The notes: generated by a model not told the origin, from the letters alone. Numbered from the stretch's first letter, positions 15,145-24,453 are shown. The stretch: 31,936 bases of DNA from Sphingomonas_R sp036387535 (GCF_036387535.1 NZ_DASVTO010000151.1:1-31936); one strand, 5' to 3'. Numbers and translations are program-made.

Positions 15145-17364
15145 ATGAACAGCGCCCCAATCCACCCTGCGCAGGCTGTATCGCCGCTGGACGAAGCCGA
15201 TCGGCTGGAATGCCTGGCGGGCTATGACCTCGATCTGACACGCATCGTGCCGCTGTTCGACAAGATCGCGGCGCTGGGTGCGCAGATATTCTCGGTGCCG
15301 ATCTGCCTGATTTCATTGGACGGCGCAGACGATCAGAATTTTATTGGATGTCACGGCCTCGACATGCGGTCCGTGCCGCGCGCGATATCGTTCTGCGATC
15401 GGATCCTGAACGGCCCCGATGTCGCGGTCGTCCCGGATCTGAGCCGTGATTCACGGTGCGCCGACAGCCCGTTCGTCCATGCCGCACCGCATGCCCGTTT
15501 CTATGCCGGTCTGCGGCTGATCACGGCGGAAGGGGTGCCCCTGGGATCGGTGTGCCTGATCGACGCCGAGCCGCGCGCGGCATTCGGGGACGCGCAGCAG
15601 GCGCAGCTGCGGGAATTTGCGGCGGTTGCGATCAGCGCGCTGGAATCCCGTCGCATGATGCTGGCGGGCGTTGCCGCGCGGCGGTTCGTGGACACGACCG
15701 GTATGGCCATCGTGACGTCCGGTCGGGACGGGCGGATCACCTTCTGGAACGCAGCCGCGGCCGCGATGTTCGGCTATTCCGCCGAAGAGGCGGTGGGTCG
15801 CGACCTGACGCTCATCATGCCGCACCGCTTCCGCCACCTGCACCGTTCGGGGATGAGCAGGATGGTGGCGGGCGGTGTTCCGACGCTGGCGGGCAAGCCC
15901 GTGGAGATTCAGGCGATCCGCCGGGACGGGACCGAATTTCCGATCGAACTGACGCTGAGCTACTGGAAGAGCGGCGACGGGATGGGATTTGGCGCCCACA
16001 TCCAGGATATCTCCGCGCGCCGCAGCCGCGAGGCACGGTTGCAGCATCTGGCGCATCATGACGAACTGACCGGCTTGCTCAACCGGCGTGGGTTCGTGGA
16101 GCGGGTGGAGACCAGCCTGAAGGAGCAGGGCTGCGCGATCGTGCTGGCACTCGATCTCGACTCGTTCAAATCGGTCAACGACGCGTTCGGGCATGCCGTC
16201 GGGGACGCGTTCCTGCAGGCGCTGGCGGTGCGGCTGGTCAGTGCGACCGATGACGGCGCCGCGCTGGCCCGGATCGGGGGAGATGAATTCGCGATTCTGT
16301 TGCCCGCGGGAGCCGATCTGTCCCGCGCGGAGGTCGTCGCACGGACGATCCTGCTGTCCTTTTCCGATCCGGTTTCGATCTCGCATCATGACCTGCAACT
16401 GGGCATCAGCATCGGCATAGCCGCTGCGCCGCTGCATGCGGCGGATGGCGAGGACCTGATGATCCATGCGGACCTTGCCCTGTTCCGGGCCAAGCATGAC
16501 GGCGGGCGCATCCACCGGATTTTCGACGCGGACATGGGGCGCGAACTGGCGACGACGCGGACGTTCAAGGTCGAGATCGGCCGGGCCACGCTGAATCAGG
16601 AATGGGAACTGCTGTACCAGCCGCAGGTGGGGTTGCGGCAGCGTGGCCTGATCGGTGCCGAGGCGTTGCTCCGCTGGCGCCATCCCGAGCGGGGATTGCT
16701 GACGCCCGGCGCGTTCATGGGGGTGCTGGAAACCCATGCGGCCGCGTTCGAGGTCGGTTGCTGGGTGATCGATGCGGCATGCCGGCAGCTGACCGCGTGG
16801 CGCACGGCCGGCCTGAAGATCGAGCGGATCAGCGTCAATCTGTTCGCGGCGCAGATTCGGGCGGGCAACCTGGCCACCATCGTGGGGGCGGCGTTGCTGC
16901 GTCACCGGCTGCTGCCCAGCGACCTGGAAGTCGAGATCACCGAGTCGATCGCGTTGCGCCATGATGCCGAACTGGCGCCGCTGCGGGCGCTCCACGAAGC
17001 GGGCGTCGCGATCGCGTTCGACGATTTCGGGACCGGCTTCGCGTCGTTGACCACGCTGAAGCGCTTTCCGCTGTCGCGATTGAAGATCGACCAGTCGTTC
17101 GTCGCCGATCTGTGCGTCGAACCGCACAGCGCGGCCATCGTGGAAGGCATGGTGGCGATCGGCCACCGGCTGGGCCTGAACGTCATCGCCGAGGGCATCG
17201 AGACGCTGGAACAGGAAAAGGCGTTGCGGCGACTGGGCTGCGATGAGGGGCAGGGTTATCGCTATGGGCGCCCGATGACCGGCGCGGACCTGCTGCATCG
17301 CTTCACGCGGCGGCGGCCCTCGGCGCGATGTTCCCCATTTGACCCAAGGCATGCCGCCGCCTAA
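15145..17364 (+). CDS. GAF-PAS-GGDEF-EAL cyclic-di-GMP enzyme
   Basis: A cytoplasmic, soluble protein predicted both to make and to degrade cyclic di-GMP. The 739 residues show four domains. A GAF domain (about 25-170) contains ISFCDRILNGPDVAVVPDL. A PAS domain (about 180-295) contains GRITFWNAAAAAMFGYS. The GGDEF domain has the intact site G378-G379-D380-E381-F382. The EAL domain has E506-A507-L508, then EITES, DDFGTGFASL, LKIDQSFV, AEGIETLEQ and GCDEGQGYRYG, so all metal-binding and catalytic residues look present. No RxxD inhibitory site is evident before GGDEF. GTG 15136 is an alternative start three codons upstream. GAF and PAS imply ligand, redox or light input, unidentified. Confidence 0.93.
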   Translation: MNSAPIHPAQAVSPLDEADRLECLAGYDLDLTRIVPLFDKIAALGAQIFSVPICLISLDGADDQNFIGCHGLDMRSVPRAISFCDRILNGPDVAVVPDLSRDSRCADSPFVHAAPHARFYAGLRLITAEGVPLGSVCLIDAEPRAAFGDAQQAQLREFAAVAISALESRRMMLAGVAARRFVDTTGMAIVTSGRDGRITFWNAAAAAMFGYSAEEAVGRDLTLIMPHRFRHLHRSGMSRMVAGGVPTLAGKPVEIQAIRRDGTEFPIELTLSYWKSGDGMGFGAHIQDISARRSREARLQHLAHHDELTGLLNRRGFVERVETSLKEQGCAIVLALDLDSFKSVNDAFGHAVGDAFLQALAVRLVSATDDGAALARIGGDEFAILLPAGADLSRAEVVARTILLSFSDPVSISHHDLQLGISIGIAAAPLHAADGEDLMIHADLALFRAKHDGGRIHRIFDADMGRELATTRTFKVEIGRATLNQEWELLYQPQVGLRQRGLIGAEALLRWRHPERGLLTPGAFMGVLETHAAAFEVGCWVIDAACRQLTAWRTAGLKIERISVNLFAAQIRAGNLATIVGAALLRHRLLPSDLEVEITESIALRHDAELAPLRALHEAGVAIAFDDFGTGFASLTTLKRFPLSRLKIDQSFVADLCVEPHSAAIVEGMVAIGHRLGLNVIAEGIETLEQEKALRRLGCDEGQGYRYGRPMTGADLLHRFTRRRPSARCSPFDPRHAAA

Positions 17365-17450
17365 GATCGCGAGATCATGGGCCTGGACGCACGCACGAAG
17401 AACATCACGCGGGCTGCGGGCGGGGCGGCACGGCAGCGCGATCGCGCCGC

Positions 17451-18527
17451 ATGACCGATGGCAGCGCCCGGGCGGAGATGCGCAAGATCATCCATGTCGA
17501 CATGGATGCCTTCTATGCCTCCGTGGAGCAGCGCGACGATCCGGCGTTACGGGGCAAGCCGGTGGCGGTCGGCGGGTCGCGCGAACGTGGTGTGGTGGCG
17601 GCCGCAAGCTATGAAGCGCGGCGCTACGGGGTCCGATCCGCCATGGCGTCCGTCACCGCGCGGCGGCGATGCCCGGACCTGCTGTTCGTGCGCCCGCGGT
17701 TCGACGTGTATCGATCGGTCAGCGACCAGATTCACGACATCTTTCGCCGGCATACCAGCCGGATCGAACCACTCTCGCTGGACGAGGCCTATCTGGATGT
17801 GACGGGCGTGGAATCGGCGCGCGACGTGGCGGAGGCGATCCGCGCGGCCATCCGCGCCGAAACCGGACTGACGGCGTCGGCCGGGGTTTCGTACAACAAG
17901 TTCCTGGCCAAGATCGCATCCGACCAGAACAAGCCGGACGGGATTTGCGTCATTCCGCCTGCCGCCGGCCCGCGCTTCGCCGCGGCCCTGCCCATCAAGC
18001 GCTTTCACGGGGTGGGTCCGGTGACGGCGGCGAAGATGGACCGGCTGGGCATCGTGTCCGGCGCGGACCTGCTGGCCCGGCCGATTGATTGGCTGCGGGA
18101 ACGCTTCGGCAAGTCGGCCGACTATTATGTCCGGGCCGCGGCCGGGCTGGACGACCGGCCGGTCCGGTCCGATCGCATCCGCAAATCGGTGGGTGCGGAG
18201 CGGACCTTTTCGACGGATATCGCCGATCCCGACGGCCTGTTCGCGGCGCTGGAAACCGTGACCGATGCCGCATGGGAGCGGATCGCACGATCGCGCGCCA
18301 CGGGGCGGACGGTGACGCTGAAGGTCAAATATCAGGATTTCCAGCAGATCACACGCGCGCGCAGCGGCCCACGTCCGATCGCGAGCCGGGAGGCACTGGC
18401 AGACACGGGGCGGGGTCTGTTGCGCGCGCTGTTGCCGGTGGACAAGGGCGTGCGCCTGCTGGGCCTGACCCTGTCGCAACTGGGCGAGGCGGGGGACGCG
18501 CCCGCCGAGATCGGATTGTTGCTATGA
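17451..18527 (+). CDS. dinB: DNA polymerase IV (Y-family translesion polymerase)
   Basis: Error-prone polymerase that extends past lesions and mismatched ends. The 358 residues show IIHVDMDAFYASVEQRDDPALRG with catalytic Asp17. SLDEAYLDVTG carries Asp111 and Glu112. GVSYNKFLAKIASDQNKPDG, an HhH segment (IKRFHGVGPVTAAKMDRLG) and a little-finger domain ending near IGLLL follow. The hydrophobic tail could serve as a weak sliding-clamp contact; no canonical QLxLF is seen. An in-frame ATG at 17478 is an alternative start. The stop overlaps the start of the following exonuclease gene by ATGA, indicating coupled expression. Confidence 0.97.
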   Translation: MTDGSARAEMRKIIHVDMDAFYASVEQRDDPALRGKPVAVGGSRERGVVAAASYEARRYGVRSAMASVTARRRCPDLLFVRPRFDVYRSVSDQIHDIFRRHTSRIEPLSLDEAYLDVTGVESARDVAEAIRAAIRAETGLTASAGVSYNKFLAKIASDQNKPDGICVIPPAAGPRFAAALPIKRFHGVGPVTAAKMDRLGIVSGADLLARPIDWLRERFGKSADYYVRAAAGLDDRPVRSDRIRKSVGAERTFSTDIADPDGLFAALETVTDAAWERIARSRATGRTVTLKVKYQDFQQITRARSGPRPIASREALADTGRGLLRALLPVDKGVRLLGLTLSQLGEAGDAPAEIGLLL

Positions 18528-19279
18528 CCACCGCGCCATTCGTTCGGGTGATCGATCTGGAAACGACCGGATCGCGCCCACCCGCCCACGCCGTGTGCGA
18601 AGTTGGCTGGCAGGATGTGGTGCAGGGTGCGGACGGTCGCTGGGCCATCGGCGGCGGTGAGGGCGCCGAACTGGTCAATCCGCAGCGACCAATCCCGCCG
18701 GTGACGCAGGCGGTGCATCACATCATCGACGCGGATGTCGCGAATGCACGGATCTGGTCCGATGTCGCGCCGGCTGTGTTGCGCCCGGCCGGGGTGCTGG
18801 CCCTGGCGGCCCACCGGGCATCGTTCGAGCAGCGGTTCTGCACGCCGCCCCTGACCGGTGGGGCGGACTGGATCTGCACCTGGAAATGCGCACTGCGGCT
18901 GTGGCCGGGCAGCCCGTCCTTTTCCAATCAGGTGCTGCGCTATTGGCGCAAGCCCGTCGGTCTCGACCGCGCGCGCGGATTGCCGGTGCATCGCGCCTTT
19001 CCGGACGCCTATGTCACCGCGCACCATCTGCGCGACATGCTGGCCACGGTGTCGGTGGCGCAGCTGATCGCGTGGAGCGCCGTCCCGGGGCTGTTACCGC
19101 GGGTGCCGGCGGGGCCGCTGCGCGGCACGGCATGGACCGATGTCGACGCGGACGCCCTGCAACGGTTTGTGAACGACCGCGACGAGGATGTTCGCTATTC
19201 TGCCGAGACAGAACGGGCGCGTCGCAGCGGGGCGGTTCCGGCGATCGCGCCGGCGCCGCCGCAGCCCCGCCTGTTGTAA
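18524..19279 (+). CDS. DnaQ-like (DEDDh) 3'-5' exonuclease coupled to dinB
   Basis: Exonuclease-fold protein of 251 residues. Motif I is VIDLETTG with Asp11 and Glu13. A middle VHHIIDADVANA matches the family. Motif II is AHRASFEQRF, in which Glu102 stands where DnaQ has Asp. Motif III is HRAFPDAYVT with His156 and Asp161. It probably removes 3'-terminal nucleotides, with the Asp-to-Glu change in one metal ligand leaving activity uncertain. The C-terminal 80 residues are specific and unassigned, ending in a Pro-rich tail. ATG 18524 overlaps the dinB stop (ATGA), so both products are likely made together. It could be a separate RNase-type member of the fold. Confidence 0.85.
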   Translation: MTTAPFVRVIDLETTGSRPPAHAVCEVGWQDVVQGADGRWAIGGGEGAELVNPQRPIPPVTQAVHHIIDADVANARIWSDVAPAVLRPAGVLALAAHRASFEQRFCTPPLTGGADWICTWKCALRLWPGSPSFSNQVLRYWRKPVGLDRARGLPVHRAFPDAYVTAHHLRDMLATVSVAQLIAWSAVPGLLPRVPAGPLRGTAWTDVDADALQRFVNDRDEDVRYSAETERARRSGAVPAIAPAPPQPRLL

Positions 19280-19290
19280 GGCCCGCCGGA

Positions 19291-19935
19291 TCAGCGAGTA
19301 GCGTTATAGCGGAGCTGATCCTGCGTCAGCTGGAACCCGACCAGCAGTTCGAAGCTCGCCCGTTGCACGGCGGCGCGCGTCACGGGATCCGACATCGGAT
19401 CGATCGAGGCATCGGCATCGGTGGGCTTCCGGCGGCGTGTCACCTTCTTCAGCACCTCCGGCGGGAGCGTGGCGGCCGCCGCGGAGATGGTGGCGCCGGC
19501 GCTGCCGCTGGCACTGGCGCGCAGCTGCCCGTCCGCGAAGTGCAGCACCGCCTGGTTCACCTGCTTCGACACGATGACCGTACCCCCGCGGATGACGGTC
19601 GCGAAATAGGCCAGGGTGACATCGCGCGCCGGGCCGGCCGTGGCGCGGCGGCCGAGAATGTCGAAACTCACGGTGGAGCGGATCGGGTCGGTGGGGCCGG
19701 TGCAGGTGGATTTCAGATTGGTGATCGTCGCGGTCACATCGATGGCGCGCGCGTCCCGGCTGGCGGGTGGATCGAACAGGGTGACGTCCCCGGTATAGGT
19801 CGGCACCGCAACCGCCGGGCAGGCGGAACGCGTGATCCGGACACCGCCCGTCTCGTCAAATTCCCCCGCGGACGAGCAGGCGGAGAGGGACACGGTCGCG
19901 ATCGCGCCGAGAAGAACGGGGGTCAGCAGGCGCAA
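19291..19935 (-). CDS. Putative lipoprotein, unknown function
   Basis: A 214-residue predicted lipoprotein. The start is not obvious. TTG 19935 is preferred because GGAG lies seven bases upstream and because it gives a compact signal peptide (MRLLTPVLLGAIATVSLSAC) with lipobox LSAC. GTG 19953 is an alternative. The mature part contains a beta-rich stretch with paired cysteines (ITRSACPAV and NLKSTCTGP) that could form a disulfide, and ends in a charged segment with KKVTRRRKPTDADAS. It converges on the exonuclease gene with an 11-base gap. I do not recognise a named family; outer-membrane attachment is inference. Confidence 0.75.
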   Translation of the reverse strand: MRLLTPVLLGAIATVSLSACSSAGEFDETGGVRITRSACPAVAVPTYTGDVTLFDPPASRDARAIDVTATITNLKSTCTGPTDPIRSTVSFDILGRRATAGPARDVTLAYFATVIRGGTVIVSKQVNQAVLHFADGQLRASASGSAGATISAAAATLPPEVLKKVTRRRKPTDADASIDPMSDPVTRAAVQRASFELLVGFQLTQDQLRYNATR

Positions 19936-20018
19936 GGGGTCACTCCGGAACACGGCATCAGGTGGTCGATCATAGGAACCGGCTTCCGGACAGGCAAGCA
20001 ATCGCGTACAGCGCGACC

Positions 20019-21002
20019 ATGCCTGACCTGCCCCATTCCGCCCCGACCGACACACAGGCGGCGTTGCCGCCCCTGGCCCTGCTGATCGCGGCGCCGCGCG
20101 GCTTTTGTGCCGGGGTGGATCGTGCGATCCAGATCGTGGAACTGGCGATCGCGAAACATGGCGCGCCGGTCTATGTCCGGCACGAGATCGTCCACAATAA
20201 ATATGTCGTCGATTCGCTGAAAGCGAAGGGCGCGGTGTTCGTGGAGGAACTGGACGAGGTTCCGGACGGCGTGCCGGTGGTGTTTTCCGCCCACGGCGTG
20301 CCAAAATCGGTGCCGGCCGACGCGGCGGCGCGGGGCCTCTATTATCTGGACGCGACCTGCCCGCTGGTATCGAAGGTGCATCGCCAGGCCGAGCGGCTGG
20401 TGGAGGCGGGACGCCACATCCTGTTCGTGGGTCATGGCGGGCATCCGGAGGTGATCGGCACGTTCGGCCAGGTGCCCGATGGTGGGATGACCCTGATCGA
20501 GACCGCCGCGGATGCCGAGCGGGTGGCGCCGGCCGATCCCGACAATCTGGCGTTCCTGACGCAGACCACCTTGTCCGTCGACGACACGGCGGAGGTCATC
20601 GCGATCCTGCGCGCGCGGTTTCCGGCCATTCAGGCGCCGCGCGGCGAGGATATCTGCTACGCGACATCGAACCGCCAGGCGGCGGTGAAGGCGATCGGCG
20701 CGGCCTGCGACGCGATGCTGGTGATCGGCGCGCCAAATTCCTCCAACTCGCTCCGTCTGGTCGAAGTGGCCGAGCGTGGCGGGACCAAGGCGAGGCTGAT
20801 CCAGCGCGCGGCGGAGATCGATTTCGACTGGCTGGCGGGCGTGCGCACGCTGGGGATCACGGCCGGCGCCTCCGCACCGGAAGTGCTGGTACGCGAGGTG
20901 GTCGATCATCTGGCGACGCGGTTCACGGTCGAGGAGCGTGAAGCGGAAAGCGTGCGCGAGACCATGGTGTTCAAGCTGCCGCGCAGCCTGGAAACCGCCT
21001 GA
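20019..21002 (+). CDS. ispH: 4-hydroxy-3-methylbut-2-enyl diphosphate reductase
   Basis: Last enzyme of the MEP isoprenoid pathway; an iron-sulfur enzyme converting HMBPP to IPP and DMAPP. The 327 residues from ATG 20019 include the three cluster cysteines: Cys30 in PRGFCAGVDRA, Cys114 in LDATCPLVSKVH and Cys213 in EDICYATSNRQAAV. VFSAHGVPKSV and GAPNSSNSLRLVEVA are also typical. The longer in-frame start at 19962 was rejected because it adds an unrelated arginine-rich leader. It heads a plus-strand run with thrB and rnhA, an order common in Alphaproteobacteria. Confidence 0.97.
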   Translation: MPDLPHSAPTDTQAALPPLALLIAAPRGFCAGVDRAIQIVELAIAKHGAPVYVRHEIVHNKYVVDSLKAKGAVFVEELDEVPDGVPVVFSAHGVPKSVPADAAARGLYYLDATCPLVSKVHRQAERLVEAGRHILFVGHGGHPEVIGTFGQVPDGGMTLIETAADAERVAPADPDNLAFLTQTTLSVDDTAEVIAILRARFPAIQAPRGEDICYATSNRQAAVKAIGAACDAMLVIGAPNSSNSLRLVEVAERGGTKARLIQRAAEIDFDWLAGVRTLGITAGASAPEVLVREVVDHLATRFTVEEREAESVRETMVFKLPRSLETA

Positions 21003-21029
21003 TCCCGTACCGACGCCAGGGGGCGACTG

Positions 21030-21992
21030 ATGGCCGTTTTCACCAACGTCTCCGCCGAGGCGATGAGCGCCCTGCTGACGCGCTACGACGTCGGCACCTT
21101 GTTGTCCGCCAAGGGCATTGCGGAGGGCGTGCAGAACAGCAATTTCCTGGTCGATACGACCGGTGGGCGCTTCATCCTGACGCTGTATGAGGAACGGGTC
21201 GATGCCGACGACCTGCCGTTCTTCCTGCGCCTGCTGGATCATCTCGCCGATCGCGGGCTGCCCGTGCCGCGCGCGATCCGCGACCGGACCGGCGCGCAGT
21301 TGCAGCAGGTGGCGGGACGGCCGGCATGCCTGATCGAATTTCTGTCCGGCGTGTCGGTAACGCATCCGACGGTGGCACAGGCGCATGCCGCAGGCGAGGC
21401 GCTGGGCAATCTGCACGTCGCGCTGCGCGATTTCGCACCGCGGCGGGACAATGCGCTGGGGATTGCCGGCTGGAACGCGCTGGCGCTGCGTTGCGGGGCC
21501 GATCTGGACTGCATCCTGCCCGGATTGCAGGACCGGATCACGGCGGAGCGCCAGTTTGTCGATGCGCACTGGCCATCGACATTGCCGATCGCCACCGTCC
21601 ATGCCGATCTGTTTCCCGACAATGTGCTGATGCTGGGCGACGCCGTGACCGGCATCATCGATTTCTACTTTGCCTGCACGGACATCCGCGCGCTGGACGT
21701 GGCGGTGACGCATGCGTCCTGGTGCTTCGACGCGGACGGCGCGCGGTTCCACCCCGATCGCGCGGCGGCGCTGCTGGCGGGGTATGAAGCGCGGTTCGGG
21801 CTGAGCGCGGCGGAGCGTGCGGCGCTGCCGATCCTGGCGCGGGGTGCGTGCCTTCGGTTCGCGCTGACCCGGGCGTGGGACTGGTTGAACACGCCTGCGG
21901 ACGCGCTGGTGACGCGCAAGGATCCGGCGGCGTTCGTGCGTCGCATGGATGCCTATCGCGACCGGCCGGCGAAAGCGCTGTTTCCTGTATGA
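21030..21992 (+). CDS. thrB: Homoserine kinase (APH-fold type)
   Basis: Phosphorylates homoserine on the way to threonine. The 320 residues belong to the aminoglycoside-phosphotransferase-fold homoserine kinase, not the GHMP type found in E. coli. Features are GIAEGVQNSNFLVDTTGGRFILTLYE at the N-terminus, the catalytic loop VHADLFPDNVL with His191, Asp193 and Asn198, and the metal-binding GIIDFYFACTD with Asp211. It starts 27 bases after ispH and overlaps rnhA by ATGA. Genomic position between ispH and rnhA supports thrB over other APH-fold kinases. Confidence 0.94.
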   Translation: MAVFTNVSAEAMSALLTRYDVGTLLSAKGIAEGVQNSNFLVDTTGGRFILTLYEERVDADDLPFFLRLLDHLADRGLPVPRAIRDRTGAQLQQVAGRPACLIEFLSGVSVTHPTVAQAHAAGEALGNLHVALRDFAPRRDNALGIAGWNALALRCGADLDCILPGLQDRITAERQFVDAHWPSTLPIATVHADLFPDNVLMLGDAVTGIIDFYFACTDIRALDVAVTHASWCFDADGARFHPDRAAALLAGYEARFGLSAAERAALPILARGACLRFALTRAWDWLNTPADALVTRKDPAAFVRRMDAYRDRPAKALFPV

Positions 21993-22453
21993 CGACCGAT
22001 CCATCCAAGCTCACCACCGTCGAGATCGCGACCGACGGCGCGTGCAAGGGCAATCCCGGGCCGGGCGGCTGGGGGGCGCTGATCCGCGCGAGCGGCAAGG
22101 AAAAGGAATTGTCGGGTGGCGAGGCGATGACCACCAATAACCGCATGGAATTGATGGCGGCGATCCGCGGGCTGGAGGCGCTGACGCGACCGTGCCACGT
22201 CGTCCTGTCAACCGACAGCCGTTACGTGATGGACGGGCTGACCAAGTGGATCAAGGGTTGGCAGAAGAATGGCTGGAAGACTGCGGCGCGCCAGCCGGTG
22301 AAGAATGCCGATCTGTGGCAGGCACTGGTCGCGGCATCCGAACGCCACCGGATCGAGTGGAAATGGGTGAAGGGTCATGCCGGCCACCCCGACAATGAAC
22401 GCGCCGATGTGCTGGCGTCCAATGCCGCGATGAACGCCCGACGCCCTGGCTGA
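21989..22453 (+). CDS. rnhA: Ribonuclease HI
   Basis: Cleaves RNA in RNA-DNA hybrids, removing R-loops and primers. The 154 residues carry the complete catalytic set: Asp16 in ATDGACKGNPG, Glu54 in NNRMELMA, Asp76 in STDSRYV, and His130 and Asp140 in GHAGHPDNERAD. Length is normal for the single-domain enzyme. The ATG at 21989 overlaps the thrB stop. It converges on the hybrid kinase gene with a gap of 20 bases. Confidence 0.97.
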   Translation: MTTDPSKLTTVEIATDGACKGNPGPGGWGALIRASGKEKELSGGEAMTTNNRMELMAAIRGLEALTRPCHVVLSTDSRYVMDGLTKWIKGWQKNGWKTAARQPVKNADLWQALVAASERHRIEWKWVKGHAGHPDNERADVLASNAAMNARRPG

Positions 22454-22473
22454 CCGATCGTGCGGCGGCCGGT

Positions 22474-24453
22474 TCATTCCACGGCGCGCAGCCGGGCGCG
22501 ACCGGGTAGCTGGCGGCGAAGCAGTTCATCGACGCGGGCGGCAAGATCGACCTGGCGGAACGGCTTGGCCAGGCGCGGGACGTCCGGCGGAACATCCTCA
22601 CCAGCCGCCGCATAGCCGGTGATGAGCAGCGCCGGCAGGCGAATGCCGGTGGCGCGCAACTCGTTGATCATCGCGGCGCCGGTCATGGCCGGCATCAGAT
22701 AGTCGGTGACGATCAGATCGACCTCCACCCCCGACCGCAGCGCCGTCATCGCCTGGCTGGCCGAACTGGCCTCCACCACCGAATAGCCGATGTCGCGCAG
22801 CATGTCGGCGGTGGCAAACCGGACGATCTCCTCATCGTCGACCAGCAGCACCGTCGCCGCGCGGCGCGCCGTGATCGGCTCGGCGGACCGCCCGGTGTCG
22901 CGATTGGCGGCTTCATCGGTCGCGGGTAGCCACAGTTCGACCGACGTGCCCTCGCCGGGCGTGCTGGACAGGCGCAACGTCCCGCCCGATTGCGCGGCAA
23001 GGCCGTGGATCATCGACAGGCCCAGCCCGGTGCCCTTGCCGACGCCCTTGGTCGAGAAGAAGGGCTCCGTCGCGCGGGCCAGCGTCGCCTTGTCCATGCC
23101 GGTGCCGGTGTCGGCGGCGCGGACATGGACATAACGGCCGGGCGCGAGATCCAGCAGATTGCGCTCCGCCGCAGTCGTACTGCCGACGGTGATGGTCAGC
23201 CGCCCGCCGCCCGGCATGGCATCGCGCGCATTGATGGCGACGTTGAGCAGAGCGAGTTCGAGCTGGTTGGGATCGACGCGCGCGGACGGCAGGTCGTCCG
23301 GCACTTCCAGCACCACCTTGATCGTCGGGCCAAGCGACCGGCGGATCAGGTCGACGATGCCGTCGATCAGCGCGCCGATATCGACGGCGCGGGGTTGCAG
23401 CGCCTGGCGACGGGCGAAGGCGAGCAGGCGCTGCGTCAGCGTGGCGGCGCGCTCGGCCGCCTGCAACGCACCGCTCACCATCTTCTGCGTCCGTTCGTCA
23501 TCCTTGTGGCGACGGCGGACGAGATCGAGGCTGCCGACGATCGGGGTCAGGAGATTGTTGAAATCATGCGCGACACCGCCGGTCAATTGACCGATCGCAT
23601 CCATTTTCTGCGCCTGCGCCAATTGCGCGTCGGCTTCCTTGCGGTCGGTGACGTCCGTGACGACACCGGTCAGGCAGAGCGGGGTTCCGTCCGTGTCATA
23701 GCGGACCCGGCCCTTCTTCGTGATCCAGCGCGCCTGCCCATCGGCGCCCATGATCGCACATTCGACATCCAGCGTGCCGGTGGCGATCGCCTGATCAAAC
23801 GCGGCCGCGACCGCCGCCCGCTGTCCTGGCACGACATGGCTGAGCAGATGATCGACCGTCCAGCTGGGTTGCATTTCCGAGTAGCCGAAGATCGCATCGT
23901 GGCGAAGGGTGCGTCGTGTCTCGCCGGTGACGAGGTCCATGTCCCAGCTGCCCATGTCGGCGGCGTCGAGGGCGAAGGCCAGACTGTCGCGCGCGGCCTC
24001 CAATTCGCTGGTGCGTTCGGCAACCGCCTGTTCCAGCGTGGCGGCGGCCGCCCGCACCTCATATTGCCGGCGCCGGGCCTTCAGGGCGGATCGCACGGCG
24101 CCCAGCATCGCTTCGGCATGCAGCGGACGTTCCAGCAGGACCACGTTGCCGAGGTCGCCCAGCCGACCGGTCGCGGTGGCGGTGCGCGGCGCGCGGCCGC
24201 CATTGGCGAGCACCACGAACGGAAGATCCGACCAGGTCGGTTGCGCCGCGACCCAGGCGGACAGCGTGGAGCGATCCTCCATGGCCAGCGCCTCCTCGGT
24301 GATGAGCACCGCGCCGACCCCGCGATCAAGTTCCCGCACCAGGGCCGACAGATCATGGCAGATGTCGGCCGTTAGATCATTCCGCGCGAGAAGATCGGAT
24401 GCGATCACCGCATCCCGCCCGCGCGGCGCGAGGATCAGGATCCGGTCCTCCAT
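22474..24453 (-). CDS. Hybrid PAS histidine kinase with pseudo-receiver and C-terminal receiver
   Basis: A soluble sensor kinase of 659 residues. The N-terminal receiver-like domain (about 3-125) has VGAVLITEEALAMED where a phosphoacceptor Asp would be expected, so it looks like a pseudo-receiver. A short coiled coil (about 130-155) and a PAS domain (about 155-275, MGSWDMDLVTGETRRTL) follow. HisKA has GGVAHDFNNLL with His296, and HATPase has NVAINARDAMPGGG and GTGLGLSMIHGL. A C-terminal receiver has LLVDDEE, phosphoacceptor Asp584 in VTDYLMPAMTG, and LAKPF. No membrane segment is seen. ATG 24453 shares one base with the stop of the upstream KaiC-like gene (TGATG), so it is its translationally coupled partner. 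Confidence 0.93.
   Translation of the reverse strand: MEDRILILAPRGRDAVIASDLLARNDLTADICHDLSALVRELDRGVGAVLITEEALAMEDRSTLSAWVAAQPTWSDLPFVVLANGGRAPRTATATGRLGDLGNVVLLERPLHAEAMLGAVRSALKARRRQYEVRAAAATLEQAVAERTSELEAARDSLAFALDAADMGSWDMDLVTGETRRTLRHDAIFGYSEMQPSWTVDHLLSHVVPGQRAAVAAAFDQAIATGTLDVECAIMGADGQARWITKKGRVRYDTDGTPLCLTGVVTDVTDRKEADAQLAQAQKMDAIGQLTGGVAHDFNNLLTPIVGSLDLVRRRHKDDERTQKMVSGALQAAERAATLTQRLLAFARRQALQPRAVDIGALIDGIVDLIRRSLGPTIKVVLEVPDDLPSARVDPNQLELALLNVAINARDAMPGGGRLTITVGSTTAAERNLLDLAPGRYVHVRAADTGTGMDKATLARATEPFFSTKGVGKGTGLGLSMIHGLAAQSGGTLRLSSTPGEGTSVELWLPATDEAANRDTGRSAEPITARRAATVLLVDDEEIVRFATADMLRDIGYSVVEASSASQAMTALRSGVEVDLIVTDYLMPAMTGAAMINELRATGIRLPALLITGYAAAGEDVPPDVPRLAKPFRQVDLAARVDELLRRQLPGRARLRAVE

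Noticed and set aside
15451..17352. Minus-strand open frame of about 633 codons opposite the GGDEF/EAL gene
   Set aside because: Mirror frame of a gene with intact catalytic motifs; no recognisable domain and no ribosome site.
19923..22004. Minus-strand open frame of about 693 codons opposite ispH and thrB
   Set aside because: Antisense to two well-conserved genes, with the same shadow-like composition.
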